Shown here piece after piece: positions 10,056 to 21,010 of a stretch of 64,000 bases of DNA. The first letter of the stretch is position 1; each line of letters begins with the position of its first letter. The translations under genes and the position numbers were made by a program. The DNA is taken from positions 868,001 to 932,000 of the forward strand of contig WFMF01000021.1 of assembly GCA_011033025.1 (NCBI GenBank). The letters are read 5' to 3'. This stretch comes from Beroe forskalii. Lineage: Eukaryota > Ctenophora > Nuda > Beroida > Beroidae. The notes beneath the pieces are model-generated. The model was not told where the DNA came from. It saw only the letters and a program-made list of their open reading frames with translations, and ran no database searches.

Positions 10056-10271
10056 ATCCTTTGATGCGCGGCTTATTAAGCCGCGCGTGGTAACTTTCAC
10101 TACGGGGCGTTATAGCGCGCAAATGTACTTTATACACAGTTTTAAAAGCACATTCGCGCGCTTGGCGCTGCAAGCACGGGCTGTAAAAAGTATACCCAAG
10201 CGCGGCGTAAACCGCCGCGCGTCGAAAGGTCGAGACACCATGATAATTTCTACATAATATTACAAATTTCT

Positions 10272-10335
10272 TTCCCCTAACCAGGGGTGTCGATACGCTT
10301 GCCGCAACGCGTAACCAGGGCCCTGGTTAGGGCAA
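10272..10335. mobile_element. 64-bp MITE, TTSCCCTAACCAGGG family
   Basis: The ends TTCCCCTAACCAGGGG and (inverted) TTGCCCTAACCAGGG flank a short core. CAAATTTCT is duplicated at 10263-10271 and 10336-10344. Copy 1 lacks the insert near 2610. Confidence 0.8.
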
Positions 10336-10583
10336 CAAATTTCTCTCATTTTAACACAAAATTAAAATCAGAAAAAATAAATGTGGGTTCGTATTTCCGA
10401 CTCAAAAGGTGGTCAGACAAGGGTACGGTAAGAAAAGTGGAATCGAATAAAATTTAGTTTAAAAGTTTTTTAAATAAATAAAATTGCAGGAATGTCCATT
10501 GTCCAAACAAAATACTCCCAATCCCTTTTATTTAAAATAAACTTAAAAAATACACAAAGAAATAAATTTTCAAACTATTAATA

Positions 10584-11001
10584 CTATTTTCCTGCTGTCA
10601 CCAAACTTTCCTCAAGTATTTCGAGCCTCTCTCCCGATGATTCGTGTAACAAATCAACGAAAACTTCCTCCAATTTATCTGGGTCTGACCCAACACCCTC
10701 CGTCATTATCAATATTTCCTCAAGCTTTTCTTCCTCGCTGAAAGGGGCATGGGTTTGGTCAAGACGTGAATTCAAAAATCATCGAATAGGAATGAATTGA
10801 GCAATGAGCATTTATCTGCCGATATTGCGGGATAAAATCGTGGACATTTCTCAAGTTTCAAAGTTAACTTACTCCTCGAAGTCATGTAAAATGGAAGGAT
10901 CTGATAACATTTCTTGTTGAACCGCATCTAACCTGAAATTCAGAGTGTCATCAAAATCCGAAATCGACGATCGTTGAAATTAAAATACAATTTTTGGCCA
11001 T
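10584..11001 (-). pseudogene. frameshifted duplicate of the 90-aa gene
   Basis: Exon 2 (10584-10737) is open and nearly identical to 2855-3008. Exon 1 (from 10873 upwards) keeps the donor and the LDAVQQEMLSDPSILHDFE segment. However, seven extra bases near 10960-10970 create a stop in the frame that would start at ATG 11001, so the two-exon protein is not encoded. The inserted TTCGGAT-type bases and the altered upstream region distinguish it from the intact copy. Confidence 0.65.
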
Positions 11002-11160
11002 CTTGCAAAATAGTAAAATACCGAACGATCGAATGTGCGCGCGCGACATAAATGATCTGAGAGCGCGCAGTGAGTATAAATAAAACCATGCGCGTTACGT
11101 TGAACAATAACGAAAAGTGGCAAAATTTGAAAATTTCAGAGAAAACCAACAATTTCCCTT

Positions 11161-14100
11161 TCAATGGCGCACATCATAAAACCCGGATTTAATTTGAAAG
11201 GTAGCACAAAACACGCACTTGGATCGGGCTACTTTCACAGCGAAGGTATATCTGGCATGGGTCAGGTAAGCGTGCGGCGGCCTTGCCGCGTGTTTTATTT
11301 CACAGTGGAACAGTGCAACCCTGCCAAACTTGTTCTGTACTGATGTCACTATAGTGCCAACGTCTTCTTCTGAGGAGAATAAAACTGTTATTTGATAGGA
11401 ACAGTTTGAGTATAGAGTTGGTAATCATGCCCGTTTTAAGATCACATCACATGTGACAATTGGCTTTCAACATCTCTCTTAATTGGTTAAAAACCCTTCC
11501 CCACCTCCTTTCACCCCTTATACCCACCTCCACCCGCCCCCACCCCTCCCACAACTCACGCTCGTAGAAGACAGTCCCACCCAGGTCCCCTGGTTTGTAG
11601 CCCGGAGTCAGGTACAACAGGAAGGTCAGGTCCTCCCTATCATAGCAATCCTTGTGTATCCGCGTGTGGTCCCACGCTCTGTTCAGGTTACACGAGATGT
11701 CGTGAGGGTACCAACCTTCATGACCTGGGGAGAACCTTATAAAACATTAGGAAGTTGGGATTTTGTTGATGAAAACAGCTCTATCTTTTTTTCAGACACT
11801 AGAATCATCGAATAGAATCGACTAAAAATGAATTGCGCATCCTTTAACAGCTCCAATAACCTGTGACTTGGTTGAGAGTGGTATTGATAACGCGCCACAT
11901 TTCAGACTTCACAAACTCGTGAGTCCTGTGTCCACTGATCCAGTGGACGTTGTCTGTCTCTCCCTCGTCCTCTGAGTCGTCGTAGTAATACTGCGAGGAG
12001 AGGTAGAGGTGCTCGCGTAGTGCTGCTAGCATTTCTAGAGGAGGGGGTTGACAGAATTATTCAGGAAATGGGAATACTTAATAGCGATATCAAGTAAAGA
12101 TGGGGGCGTGTGGATTGAGATATTGGGCTCGAAGATTTGGAGTGAAACGCCACACGCAGTCAAAACTGCAATGGAAGGAAAGGATACCCAAATTATGGTG
12201 ACAAGCACAAATAATGGAAAACCAACCATCTGAGAACAGATCATCAATGACGTATATGGGACGCTTCAGAGAAGTGTAGGACACCTTGGTCACGTGATCC
12301 AATGCACTGAAAGTCATGTGATAAATCAAACGATCAACTGATTAACGGGACATGCTCAAATGGTGGAGACTTTACGAAATAAGTTTAAGCGCAAAAGAAG
12401 TATCTCAGTTCAAGCTTGAATCACATAGCTAATGTAGAATGTCAATTAACTCTAAGACAGATAAAACTAACTTGAATTCTGTTGGTAGATTAAGGTTTTT
12501 CAGTTCTGGAAATGGTTCAACGTCCACAGGAAGATAGGTAGGTTTCACGTCCACTTTATCATAGAGAGTGATCTGAAGCATAACTGAAAGCATGAATTAT
12601 TTCATACTTTCATACATCGTACGCTGCATTTTTGAATAACGCAGAGAGCAGAGAATTTCAATGAATGAAGTATTGAAATTCTTAGCAATTACGACAAAAT
12701 TATCAGTCAATTTTCCATGGAATAAGTGAAACTATGCCAGGTAAATATATAGTAGGTACCTACCATTGATGGCAGAGACTGGCCTGGATGATACCAAAGC
12801 CAAACAACTCACCTTGACCAAAGCCAGTGGATATAGAAGGATACTGGAACTGGTAGGGAATTCTACAGGACCACAACAGTACGTTGAACTGAGCTGGTTG
12901 TATAGTGGAATGTACATCGTCCTGGAAAAAATAACAGCTGTAAAGCGCTTCAATACAGTACGAACTGCACTTAATAGCGCGGCGTTAGTTTGCTTACTTA
13001 TCATAACTCTAGTCTCTACACTTATGCCGCGCTAACTGACCGATAAAAGGGTGATATGAGGGAATTTCAAACGATTCAAAATCTTGTCGTTTCCAACTTC
13101 TGTAATCTTTGGCGACGGAATTCAGAACTACTCGTTTCAGTCGAATCCGATAACAGCTAGACACTGGACTTGTTAGTCAACCAATACTCTACACTAATAA
13201 GCGCTCAGAATAAACATGTGGTCTCAATGACGTCATTAACATTGTGCGTGCTGCCAAATTGCTGAAAACAACCGCCTATTTTTCGTGAGCAGGATATAAT
13301 ACCCCCACATAAACTCACATCTTGGAAGAAGAGCACCTCCCCGTAACTATTCTTATCGGGTAACTGGGTCAGGAAGAGGGTGAGGGTGTAGCCTGCCTCG
13401 TGCTCACTGCACACTGAGTGTACCCTCGTGTTGTCCCCTCGTCTGAGGAGCCGTACTACGCTCTCCACGTGCTCTGATACGCCCTGAACACAAGTAAAAA
13501 GACCCGTACTGATACGCCCTGCACAAGGGTAAAAAGAGAGGCGTCTACGCTCTCAACGTGCTCTGATACGCCCTGAGTTAAGAATATTTAAGACTCCTCT
13601 TAACCCTGAAGTATTACTAAGTAGTAAGATGAGTCTTACAGTAAGCTTTTCTATTGAAAATGAAATATTTGTAGATTTTGTGAAACCCTTAAAATCCACT
13701 CCTTATCAATAACAAGCAATAAATCCAATTAGAATTATACTACCTTTTCACCCTGTTTTCTAGGTATTATCTCGTTAATCAGCTGCCAAAGTGGCGACTG
13801 AGATAGCAGATTGGAATCCACGGGTAGCTGCCAAGCTATCCCATCCTTAGGGGTATCTTCATAGTCGTAATACCGCCAGTGACCCTGAAACAATGAAGGG
13901 GTTATGAAATGTTTGGCAGATTCTTACCTTTTGTTGCAGCAATATTTGAAATATTTGTGTGTATGGTACTTGTGTATGTCTATGACATAGGCATACACAA
14001 GTTAACCACACACACACAAATCATAGACTCTATGAAGAGTATAGACTTGATATTTAATCAAACAGCAAAAGTTGAGACTTGCGAATTTGCATATAAGATA

Positions 14101-14492
14101 GCCCAACATGATGCAGCATTTCATAACACCAATATATTTGACAGTTTATCAGGCACGGATGATAGATTGAGATTCAAGAGGAATGTATCCTGTTTTCAGT
14201 CTTTGACTGAAACTCAATCATCGGATGCGAACATTTAACTATTTGAAATTTGCATTAAAGATAAAGTAGGAAAAATCGTTCGAAATATCATAAAACTCAC
14301 ACCAAAGAGTGCTGAACGTAACTCTCTGAGTCCTTCCTTCTGACTTGCTGTGAAGAGTTCCCGGAACAGGAGAATACTCCCGAGGTTATGTTGTCTGGTT
14401 ATTTGGGGCTCTGTCGATGTGGAGGAGAAGAAAGCTGATGTGGGGGTTAGGAGAAGGCAGAGCGAGCATAGAGTTGTGAGTAGGGATTTCAT
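11161..14492 (-). CDS. secreted 2-oxoglutarate/Fe(II) dioxygenase-like protein, nine exons
   Basis: The model has exons 14301-14492, 13744-13884, 13319-13483, 12813-12921, 12472-12583, 12227-12306, 11861-12034, 11560-11724 and 11161-11369. All have GT-AG splice sites, and the phases sum to 448 residues. Met1 starts a signal peptide (MKSLLTTLCSLCLLLTPTSA), pointing to the secretory pathway. Residues about 250-448 form a double-stranded beta-helix of the prolyl-hydroxylase type. RIHKD supplies the HxD iron ligands, the FLLYL and LGGTVFYE strands follow, and KHAARPP with RYTFAVKV supplies the distal His and the 2-oxoglutarate-binding Arg. Exons 3 to 5 look like a second, degenerate beta-helix (TLTLFLTQL, GEVLFFQD, FNVLLWSCRIPYQF) without clear HxD or distal His. 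The substrate is unknown; a collagen-type or other secreted protein target is only a guess. The truncated duplicate is at 6015-9278. Confidence 0.82.
13484..13580. repeat. local duplication of the exon 3 acceptor region
   Basis: The motif CTGATACGCCCTG that spans the exon 3 acceptor of the dioxygenase gene recurs at about 13510 and 13562. The last copy is preceded by the same CTCAACGTGCT as copy 1. The duplicated piece lies in intron 2 and contains decoy acceptor sites. It is absent from copy 1. Confidence 0.65.
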
Positions 14493-14795
14493 CTTATTAT
14501 CACTGAAGCTAGGAGGGTAATTGGTGATACGATAGGGCAACTTAATAAATTTGTGAATTGCGGTGAATACCCAAGCTTGTTGGTGACATTGAAAAATTTT
14601 GAAATTCAGAAATTCATAATCTTTAGTATTTTAATGTCAGTCTTACTTCACAGAAAATGTGAACCGAATTTTATGAAAAATACGAAATTCAATTTTGAAC
14701 TCATTCCAGTTGTTCTAGATGCATGATAAGAAAAATCCACATACGCATTACATCATACAGACATGTCTCAAGTGGAAATACCTCGACCTGAGATA

Positions 14796-17006
14796 TCACC
14801 ACCACTTTTTGGAAATGTCTTGCTTATCAAGATAGGCGTTTTTAAACTCACTCAACGGTTCGATTATCGCACCAATCATATCATCCTGTCCAAATTTGTA
14901 TCCGACCAATTCATCCAGCGATGATTTGTAATCCATGCTAGAACCATTCTTCAGAAATTCTTTCAATTGTAGCCCTGCGCTCTCATTGAATGGATCCTCG
15001 TAAAACATGTTGTAAAATATAAGGTTTGCTATTGAACGGGACCACAGGTAACTGTAGTACCTAGCTCCGTAGAAATACAAGTGAGAAAAGCGGTGATGCC
15101 AGGCTGACCCCTCTGGCATGTTGAGATGGGAGTAATCCCGGAACAGTCTGTCGGACACGTCAGTCGTAAGCCTGGGCAGTCTGGAGGAGTGCAGTTGCTG
15201 ATCTAACATGGAGTAAACAATGCTGGTCTCCGTTTCCAGAGCTGTGTATGGGGTGTTGAACAAGGTGCTTGTTCCATGCTTGAAATGGGCCGGATCAAAG
15301 GGGCACTGTGGTGCAATTACGGAATAGTAAACGCGAGGGTGGCATATAAAGTTTTCGAAAAGTGTGCTGGGAATTTCAGCGAAGTCAGTCGGACCACGAG
15401 TGCCACTTGTGTTCTGATACTTTGTTCTGCCTAGGATGGCGTGAAGGGCGTGGCCAAACTCATGGAAGAGTGTATGTAGCTGACTCAAGCTCATCTTAGG
15501 ATACTGCCATTCAATCAGACTCTTTTCATTGTATTGGAAACTACATTGAAGCAAAACAGCAGGTAATTGTGTTTTTGTCCCACATCTTATCGTATGGAGG
15601 CATGTTCTTGAGTCTTTGTTTTTACGTTCAAACAGATCAGCATATATGTAGCCAATCAGTCCTTCCTTGGCATCAAAAACAGCAAATTTGATTATCTTAT
15701 CATCTACAAGTTCACCCATCATTGGCAACTCTGATACCAGTGAAATCTGGAAAACTTCTTCACAAAACCGATTCAGACCATCCATTACAGTTTGGACCTC
15801 AAGCATATCCAAAAACATTTCACCCTGGGTATGGTTTTCAATCAAGAATTTTTCATTCAATGTCCGTGGATAATAAGCACCACACCAAGGGTAAAGAGTA
15901 GGTTCACTGAAATCATGCCTTTCATCACCAGATTTAGCAAACTTGATATGCTCAACTTCATTTTCAACCAGAGGTTTTATCTCAGAATGAAGATTTTGTA
16001 GGAAGTTATTAACATTTTCAGGACTACCAGCCATGGTGGACTTTAATTCACGATCTGCATAGCTATCAAATCCAACAGTTTTAGATAAGTCATGTCGCAG
16101 AGTCAGCAGCTTCATCAATTCATTTTCTCTGTCATCATTGTATTCATTAAAATGTGTCCATGTGAATTCCCTTACATTAGGCATGAAGTGATCAGTACCA
16201 GAGTTATCCAAAAATATATCCTGCTTTGCTTTACTCTCATGCAATTTCATTTTATGGTTTGCATAGGGCTTGAGAGCCTGGGGGACATTTTCTGCTGGTA
16301 ACCTTACTGGCTGGTAGCTCATTTGAATGAATTTTGCTCCACTCTCTGCTATGGCTGACATTAGTGTTTTATAGTTTTCATGAATGTCTATGGGAAGGTG
16401 TATTCCGGACATTTCCATGTCATGCAAAAATGAATTCAGAACAATTTTGTCCTCCTCACCAAGAGTCAGCATTACATCCTTGTTATCAGAAACTGATTTT
16501 ATAGCTTGATAGAGAGATAAGTTAGTGTTAAGTATTTCTACATAATTGTGAGCATTGACATTCACAACTGCAGATGCCTCAGCTATTTTGTTGGATGGAG
16601 GGTTGTCAGCAATAAATTTAACACAATCTGCAAATAAGCATATTGCATTTGATAGGTCATCGAACATCTTTAATGTCATGGTTGAAGGTGGATCCGATAT
16701 TATGCTTTGTACCAGTTCATTGCAATGTTCTTCACATAAGAACCACCACTGAAAAAACCCTTTAGGTGAAGCAAGAAGGGGATATCCAAATAGTCCTGAG
16801 CAGTGCTTATTGCTGTCACCAGTTGCTTTGCTAGCACTTGTTAATATATTCTTAACAGTATTATGTGTATAAACTTTGTCTGGACAAGATCCAGGACCAT
16901 AGTTACAATGATCTGGGAAGGATGTAACTTGAGGCACATGTTTTGACTTCAAAAAACTGAAGACACGATCTGGCAGTAGAGTACTCTTCTGCCTCAGCAA
17001 CTTCAT
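14796..17006 (-). CDS. MIPEP: mitochondrial intermediate peptidase (M3 metallopeptidase)
   Basis: This family removes octapeptides from imported mitochondrial proteins in the matrix. The frame encodes 736 residues from the first in-frame ATG at 17006, close to the human length of about 713. A basic, amphipathic N-terminus (MKLLRQKSTLLPDRVFSFLK) could be the targeting peptide. Recognisable blocks in order are GLFGYPLLASPKGF, LNTNLSLYQAI, MEMSGIHLP, the zinc motif HEFGH (15450-15464, about residue 515), GRTKYQNTSGTRGPTDFAEIPS with the third zinc ligand Glu, and a C-terminal FYGARYYSYLWS. The frame is open 69 bases further upstream without an ATG, and a CAG acceptor-like site lies there, so a short upstream exon with a different start is possible. 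No intron interrupts the M3 domain, unlike the other genes here, so it may be a retrocopy that stayed intact. No poly(A) remnant or target duplication is seen. Confidence 0.9.
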   Translation of the reverse strand: MKLLRQKSTLLPDRVFSFLKSKHVPQVTSFPDHCNYGPGSCPDKVYTHNTVKNILTSASKATGDSNKHCSGLFGYPLLASPKGFFQWWFLCEEHCNELVQSIISDPPSTMTLKMFDDLSNAICLFADCVKFIADNPPSNKIAEASAVVNVNAHNYVEILNTNLSLYQAIKSVSDNKDVMLTLGEEDKIVLNSFLHDMEMSGIHLPIDIHENYKTLMSAIAESGAKFIQMSYQPVRLPAENVPQALKPYANHKMKLHESKAKQDIFLDNSGTDHFMPNVREFTWTHFNEYNDDRENELMKLLTLRHDLSKTVGFDSYADRELKSTMAGSPENVNNFLQNLHSEIKPLVENEVEHIKFAKSGDERHDFSEPTLYPWCGAYYPRTLNEKFLIENHTQGEMFLDMLEVQTVMDGLNRFCEEVFQISLVSELPMMGELVDDKIIKFAVFDAKEGLIGYIYADLFERKNKDSRTCLHTIRCGTKTQLPAVLLQCSFQYNEKSLIEWQYPKMSLSQLHTLFHEFGHALHAILGRTKYQNTSGTRGPTDFAEIPSTLFENFICHPRVYYSVIAPQCPFDPAHFKHGTSTLFNTPYTALETETSIVYSMLDQQLHSSRLPRLTTDVSDRLFRDYSHLNMPEGSAWHHRFSHLYFYGARYYSYLWSRSIANLIFYNMFYEDPFNESAGLQLKEFLKNGSSMDYKSSLDELVGYKFGQDDMIGAIIEPLSEFKNAYLDKQDISKKWW

Positions 17007-17774
17007 TCTCTCAAGATAAGAAAAAGAATGAATAAAACTTTTTCCTGCAATTGTGTATGAAAGGAGTTGTCCCAATAAAGCAATAACATTTTTTCAAAAT
17101 TTAAGAGAACTCCACAAATTGGAAATTAGGTAAAGTAAAGTAAAGTAAAGTAAGCATAATGGTATTAAACCATCTCGAATCTCATACCCACTTGATCAAT
17201 ATCAAATGTTAACAGTTATTTAGCACCATTTCACTCCAGTGCCCATTCCACATAGTAACATTGATAAGAGAAAGGTTAAGAAAGCATCAAACATTCATTA
17301 TGTATGGTGTACCTACTGCATTACAGAATTAGCTCATCAGAGAATTCGACAACCAAAAATGTCAGGATTATAATTTTGGTAAATTGTTTCTCACACTTAA
17401 AGTGGCAGTTCTGACTGCAGCTTTGAGTATAGGACATAAGTTTGCATGGAGTACAGACATGTTATTGATATGTCTATACACCATGCAAAGTTGCACTGCA
17501 TACATAAAATTTTAGTTCAAAATGTCACTTCTATTCTTTCAGCATTGAGCATGTACCCTAACTAAGAAGTTTTAAAGCAATATAAAAATTGCACCACAAG
17601 CTGGCAACACTAATGTGTGCAGATTGCTTGAATGATGGAGGCCTTGATGAACCCAATGGAGGCACATTAAATTGTGCTTCAAGCTTTCAATTGAAACAGG
17701 AGAATTCCATGTCATTTTAAAACTCTCCGGTAATCAAGCACACAAAAGTGCAGCAATAACACATGGAGAAAACA
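17007..17774. repeat. non-coding, with a LINE 3'-end fragment
   Basis: A (GTAAA)n microsatellite at about 17128-17152 is followed by TGGTATTAAACCATC. That motif recurs after the microsatellite at 17778-17810. On the minus strand both look like LINE 3' ends finishing in a short repeat tail. The rest up to 17774 shows no coding potential. Confidence 0.5.
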
Positions 17775-19515
17775 TAGAAATAGAAATAGAATAGAAATAG
17801 AATAAATTATGGTATTAAACCATCACGCTTCCTTTCATTATATCAAAACATTAGCTTCCACTAAAAACACACCTTTTAACCCAGGTGTCCATTTATTCAA
17901 TTTTCAAGAACATTTAAAAATCAAATAACAGAATTAATCTAGAACTGTTGATAGTTTTATGAGATAGTGAAATTAAAAAAACTTCATGCAGACCCTGTGA
18001 TAACCATGAAAATAAATAAAACATCAAAAACCAAAATATACATACACAGTGTGATAAAAGGTAACTTCTGTCAATTATGAATTATCAAATAATTTAAGCA
18101 GTTGAATACCTAATAACTTAAAGAATTACATTATTGCACCTATAAAAAGTAAAAACAACATAACAAGCTTTCCAATCAATAACTGATATTTATTCCTTTT
18201 CTTTTAGCTACATATGGGTTACTTCTTAAATACTCATTAAATTTCACCTTATTTGTCAAATAATTGCTCCCTTCTATTTTTTCCAATACCAATGAAGAAA
18301 TATGCCAGAAATTGTCATGACAAAGAGTATCAGTTTCCTTTTTATAGTACTCCAAACTTGTTTTAAAGTGGTTAACATCAGAAGCTTCTCTCGCAGATTT
18401 AGGCAGATTATTCCAATAAGATCTAACTCTCTCTGAAATAAAGTTATCATTCAATCTACTAACATCTCTTGACAAATTTACACCTGAGTTTGTTCTAGGC
18501 ATCAATAGATTTCTTCTTCTTCTTCCAAGTTTAAACAAGTTCTGACCATACTGGACCTTATTATTAACAACTTTGAATGTTTCTATGAGATCTCCTCTTA
18601 TTCTCCTTTCAGTTAATGTTGTTAATTTTAGCCTGTCCAACCACTCACTGTAAGGAAGTGTACCTATGCTATTAATAAGTCTAGTGAAACGACGCTGGAC
18701 TCCTTCCAGCTCCAAGATGGTACCCCAATTCCCATGGTGAGCGGTGGGACTCCAAATTTGAACACAGTATTCTAGTTTAGGTCTAATAATTGCCTTATAA
18801 ATTCGCAACATTATATCAATGTCTTTATCTATAACATTTCTGCTAATCCAAGCTATTGATCTATTAGCATCTTTCATACATTTGCTAATATTGCAATCCC
18901 ATTGTAGGTCATTTTTTACCATTACACCTAAGTCCCTTTCAGTACATGTTTCCTGTAATACTACACCATCTAATACATATTTATTTCTTGGGTTACTATT
19001 CATGCTTATATGCATCACTTTACATTTATCAATATTAAATTTTAAAAGCCAAGTTGCTTCCCAGCATTCTAATGACTTCAAATCATCATTAGTGATTTTA
19101 TAGTCAGCAGCATTAACAACAACCTTCAAATCATCAGCAAATATTTTAGAGACATTTCTGATCCCATTAGGTAAATCATTGATGTAGAGAACAAACAATA
19201 AAGGTCCTAAAACTGAACCTTGAGGAACACCAGATTTTACACTTAGGATCAGAATATTCTCCCTTACTACAGTTTTCATAATTCTATCAGTAAGAAAATT
19301 CTGAATGATTGATAATGTGTTACCACTAATACCATAGTTTTCTAATTTAACAAAAAGTCTATAGTGGGGAACTGTGTCAAAGGCCTTCATAAAATCAAAA
19401 AAGAGTACATCTACTGGCAAGCCATTATCAAGTAAATCAATCACAGTATCCACAGTCTCCAACAAATTTGATAAGCAATAATATGATGAAAATACATCAA
19501 CACTTGTTTCAAAAT
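17775..19515 (-). mobile_element. 5'-truncated non-LTR retrotransposon (LINE), fragment 1
   Basis: The element runs on the minus strand from a truncated point near 19510, through a reverse transcriptase frame (18176-19465), to a 3' untranslated region. Its end is GATGGTTTAATACCAT followed by an (ATTTCT)n-like tail near 17775. A short-repeat 3' tail instead of poly(A) is known from CR1/L2-type LINEs. The 5' loss is typical of incomplete target-primed reverse transcription. Confidence 0.75.
18176..19465 (-). pseudogene. LINE reverse transcriptase, C-terminal part
   Basis: This fragment of about 430 residues holds reverse transcriptase motif A (FFDFMKAFDTVPH), motif B (SGVPQGSVLGPLLFVLYIND) and motif C (KIFADDLKVVV). 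The family-typical tail TERDLGVMVKNDLQWDCN and RPKLEYCVQIWSP follow. There is no ATG at the left edge; the frame extends through CLSNLLETVDTV into sequence with a stop, so the N-terminus, including any endonuclease, is missing. The remaining frame is uninterrupted, suggesting a fairly recent insertion. It could not replicate alone. Confidence 0.9.
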
Positions 19516-21010
19516 AGTATTCATTAAATTATATGCTGGATCTTCCATGGTATGGCAATATGGCATGGTAAAATACCACAATTGGGCCGCGTAATGCAAA
19601 CCGGGGTATGCGTACTGTTTGACAACCTTCGAGCGCCATAGATATAGAACGACACAACGTTTGCAAAAAATTCATAGCATAAGCCCGCATATTAAGTGTG
19701 AGGAAGAGCGCCACGCGACGATATAGATAACAGGGGTATACGTGTTTATCAAAAGAATTAAAACCGCCGCGCCACCTGATCCTAAGCCCGCGTTGGTTTG
19801 TGCGCGCTTCCCTGGGGAAGCGCGCTGTGCAACGCTTGCTAAACACGTTTACCCCTGTTATCGTTCGGCGCGGCAGGGAAGCGCGCGGCGCGCACACAGC
19901 ACACATCTATGCTTAGGAACGCAACGCAAATATTGCCCTAACCAGCGCCCTGGTTTCGCGCACGGAGTGCACGGCGCGGCGCGCCCCTGGTTAGGGCCGG
20001 AACGCAAATATGGATATTTATTCATTTCTGATACACTTCTAAAATAATAAGATTGACAACAAAACTTAATTCCATCAGTTCAATATGGATATACGTGTTT
20101 AGCAAGCGAACGGCCAAAGATAAACAATTTTAAAATAAACTTAGCTATTATTCAGATGAAAAGCGGCCGCTTCGAATTTATAATTTTAAAAATCATCATT
20201 GATTTGAAAATCACTGAAAATAAATTTCCTATTTGAGTGAATTGAAATGAAAACATGTTTTAATTTCTTTGTCTTCAGAGAAAATAACCTTTAAATGAAA
20301 TTATACTGCATCCAATGATTGCAGTTCAATAAGTTTTGATCACAGTTCACATTTGTAACTTGGGCTCATTTGATTTGATGGGCTCATATGATTTGATGCA
20401 ATTAATGTATTTTGTCCAAACAGAGGTGTTAGTGCCTCTTTGGACTATATTTGTTTAATTCCTGTTTAATTCCTGTTTAATTCCATTGTCATCATAGGCT
20501 GAGCATTCATAAAGTTTGTGATATTTGGAATTGCAGGAAAGCACCCATGTAGTAAACAAATTGGTATTACAACATCCTTGTTATATTATTTCAATACAGA
20601 GAAGCTGAAGTCCTGAAACTGAAGGCATTGGCCATGCATGAAATCCAAATATTTTTTTTGGAAATACCAAGAACAATTACTTGAAGCAAGAGGATAACTG
20701 ATGCAACTAACAGAGGAAACTATTTACTCTTCAAAGGGCTCCAGTGTAAAAGAGCCATTCTTCATCAATACACTAATAATTTTCCTAACATACCAACCCC
20801 AGAGATGACAACAGAAATGCATGATTTCATCTTTTTCATAAAACAGGAATTTGGTTCTTAACATTGATTCTTACTCTTTTTTCAAATAACTTGATTGTGA
20901 TATTTCTTTAAACCAGATCCCTAGTTTAAAGGCTAAGGCATGCATGAACTTATAGACATGTGTGAACTTAAGTTATTTGTATGGTGAGTTTTCAAAGGAT
21001 ATATTGAACA
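19516..21010. other. non-coding stretch with GC-rich inverted repeats
   Basis: Between 19690 and 19930 lies a GC-rich inverted-repeat region: GATAACAGGGGTATACGTGTTTA on one side and its near reverse complement at about 19835-19865, and again TATACGTGTTTAGCAAGCG near 20090. Open frames across it are not supported. 20040-21010 is AT-rich; part of it (from about 20590) may be decayed LINE upstream of the fragment at 21011. Confidence 0.5.
19933..20001. mobile_element. 69-bp MITE, TTSCCCTAACCAGGG family
   Basis: The left end is TTGCCCTAACCAGCG. The right end, inverted, contains GCCCTAACCAGGGG. It is flanked by ACGCAAATA at 19924-19932 and 20002-20010, a 9-bp direct repeat. The core is GC-rich and palindromic like the copies at 9959 and 10272. 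Confidence 0.75.

Larger units (their letters stand above)
9279..14458. repeat. tandem segmental duplication, copy 2 (about 5.2 kb)
   Basis: This is homologous to 1495-9278 in the same order and orientation. It lacks foldback A and the MITEs at 2071 and 3257, but has its own insertions at 9909-10055 and 10272-10335. The eIF4A last exon and about 150 bp of 3'UTR look identical to copy 1, while dioxygenase exons and introns differ at several percent of positions and by indels. Confidence 0.9.

Noticed and set aside
17007-17075. Upstream extension of the intermediate peptidase frame as coding
   Set aside because: There is no ATG in this stretch, only TTG; the first ATG at 17006 gives a good leader, though an upstream exon is not excluded.
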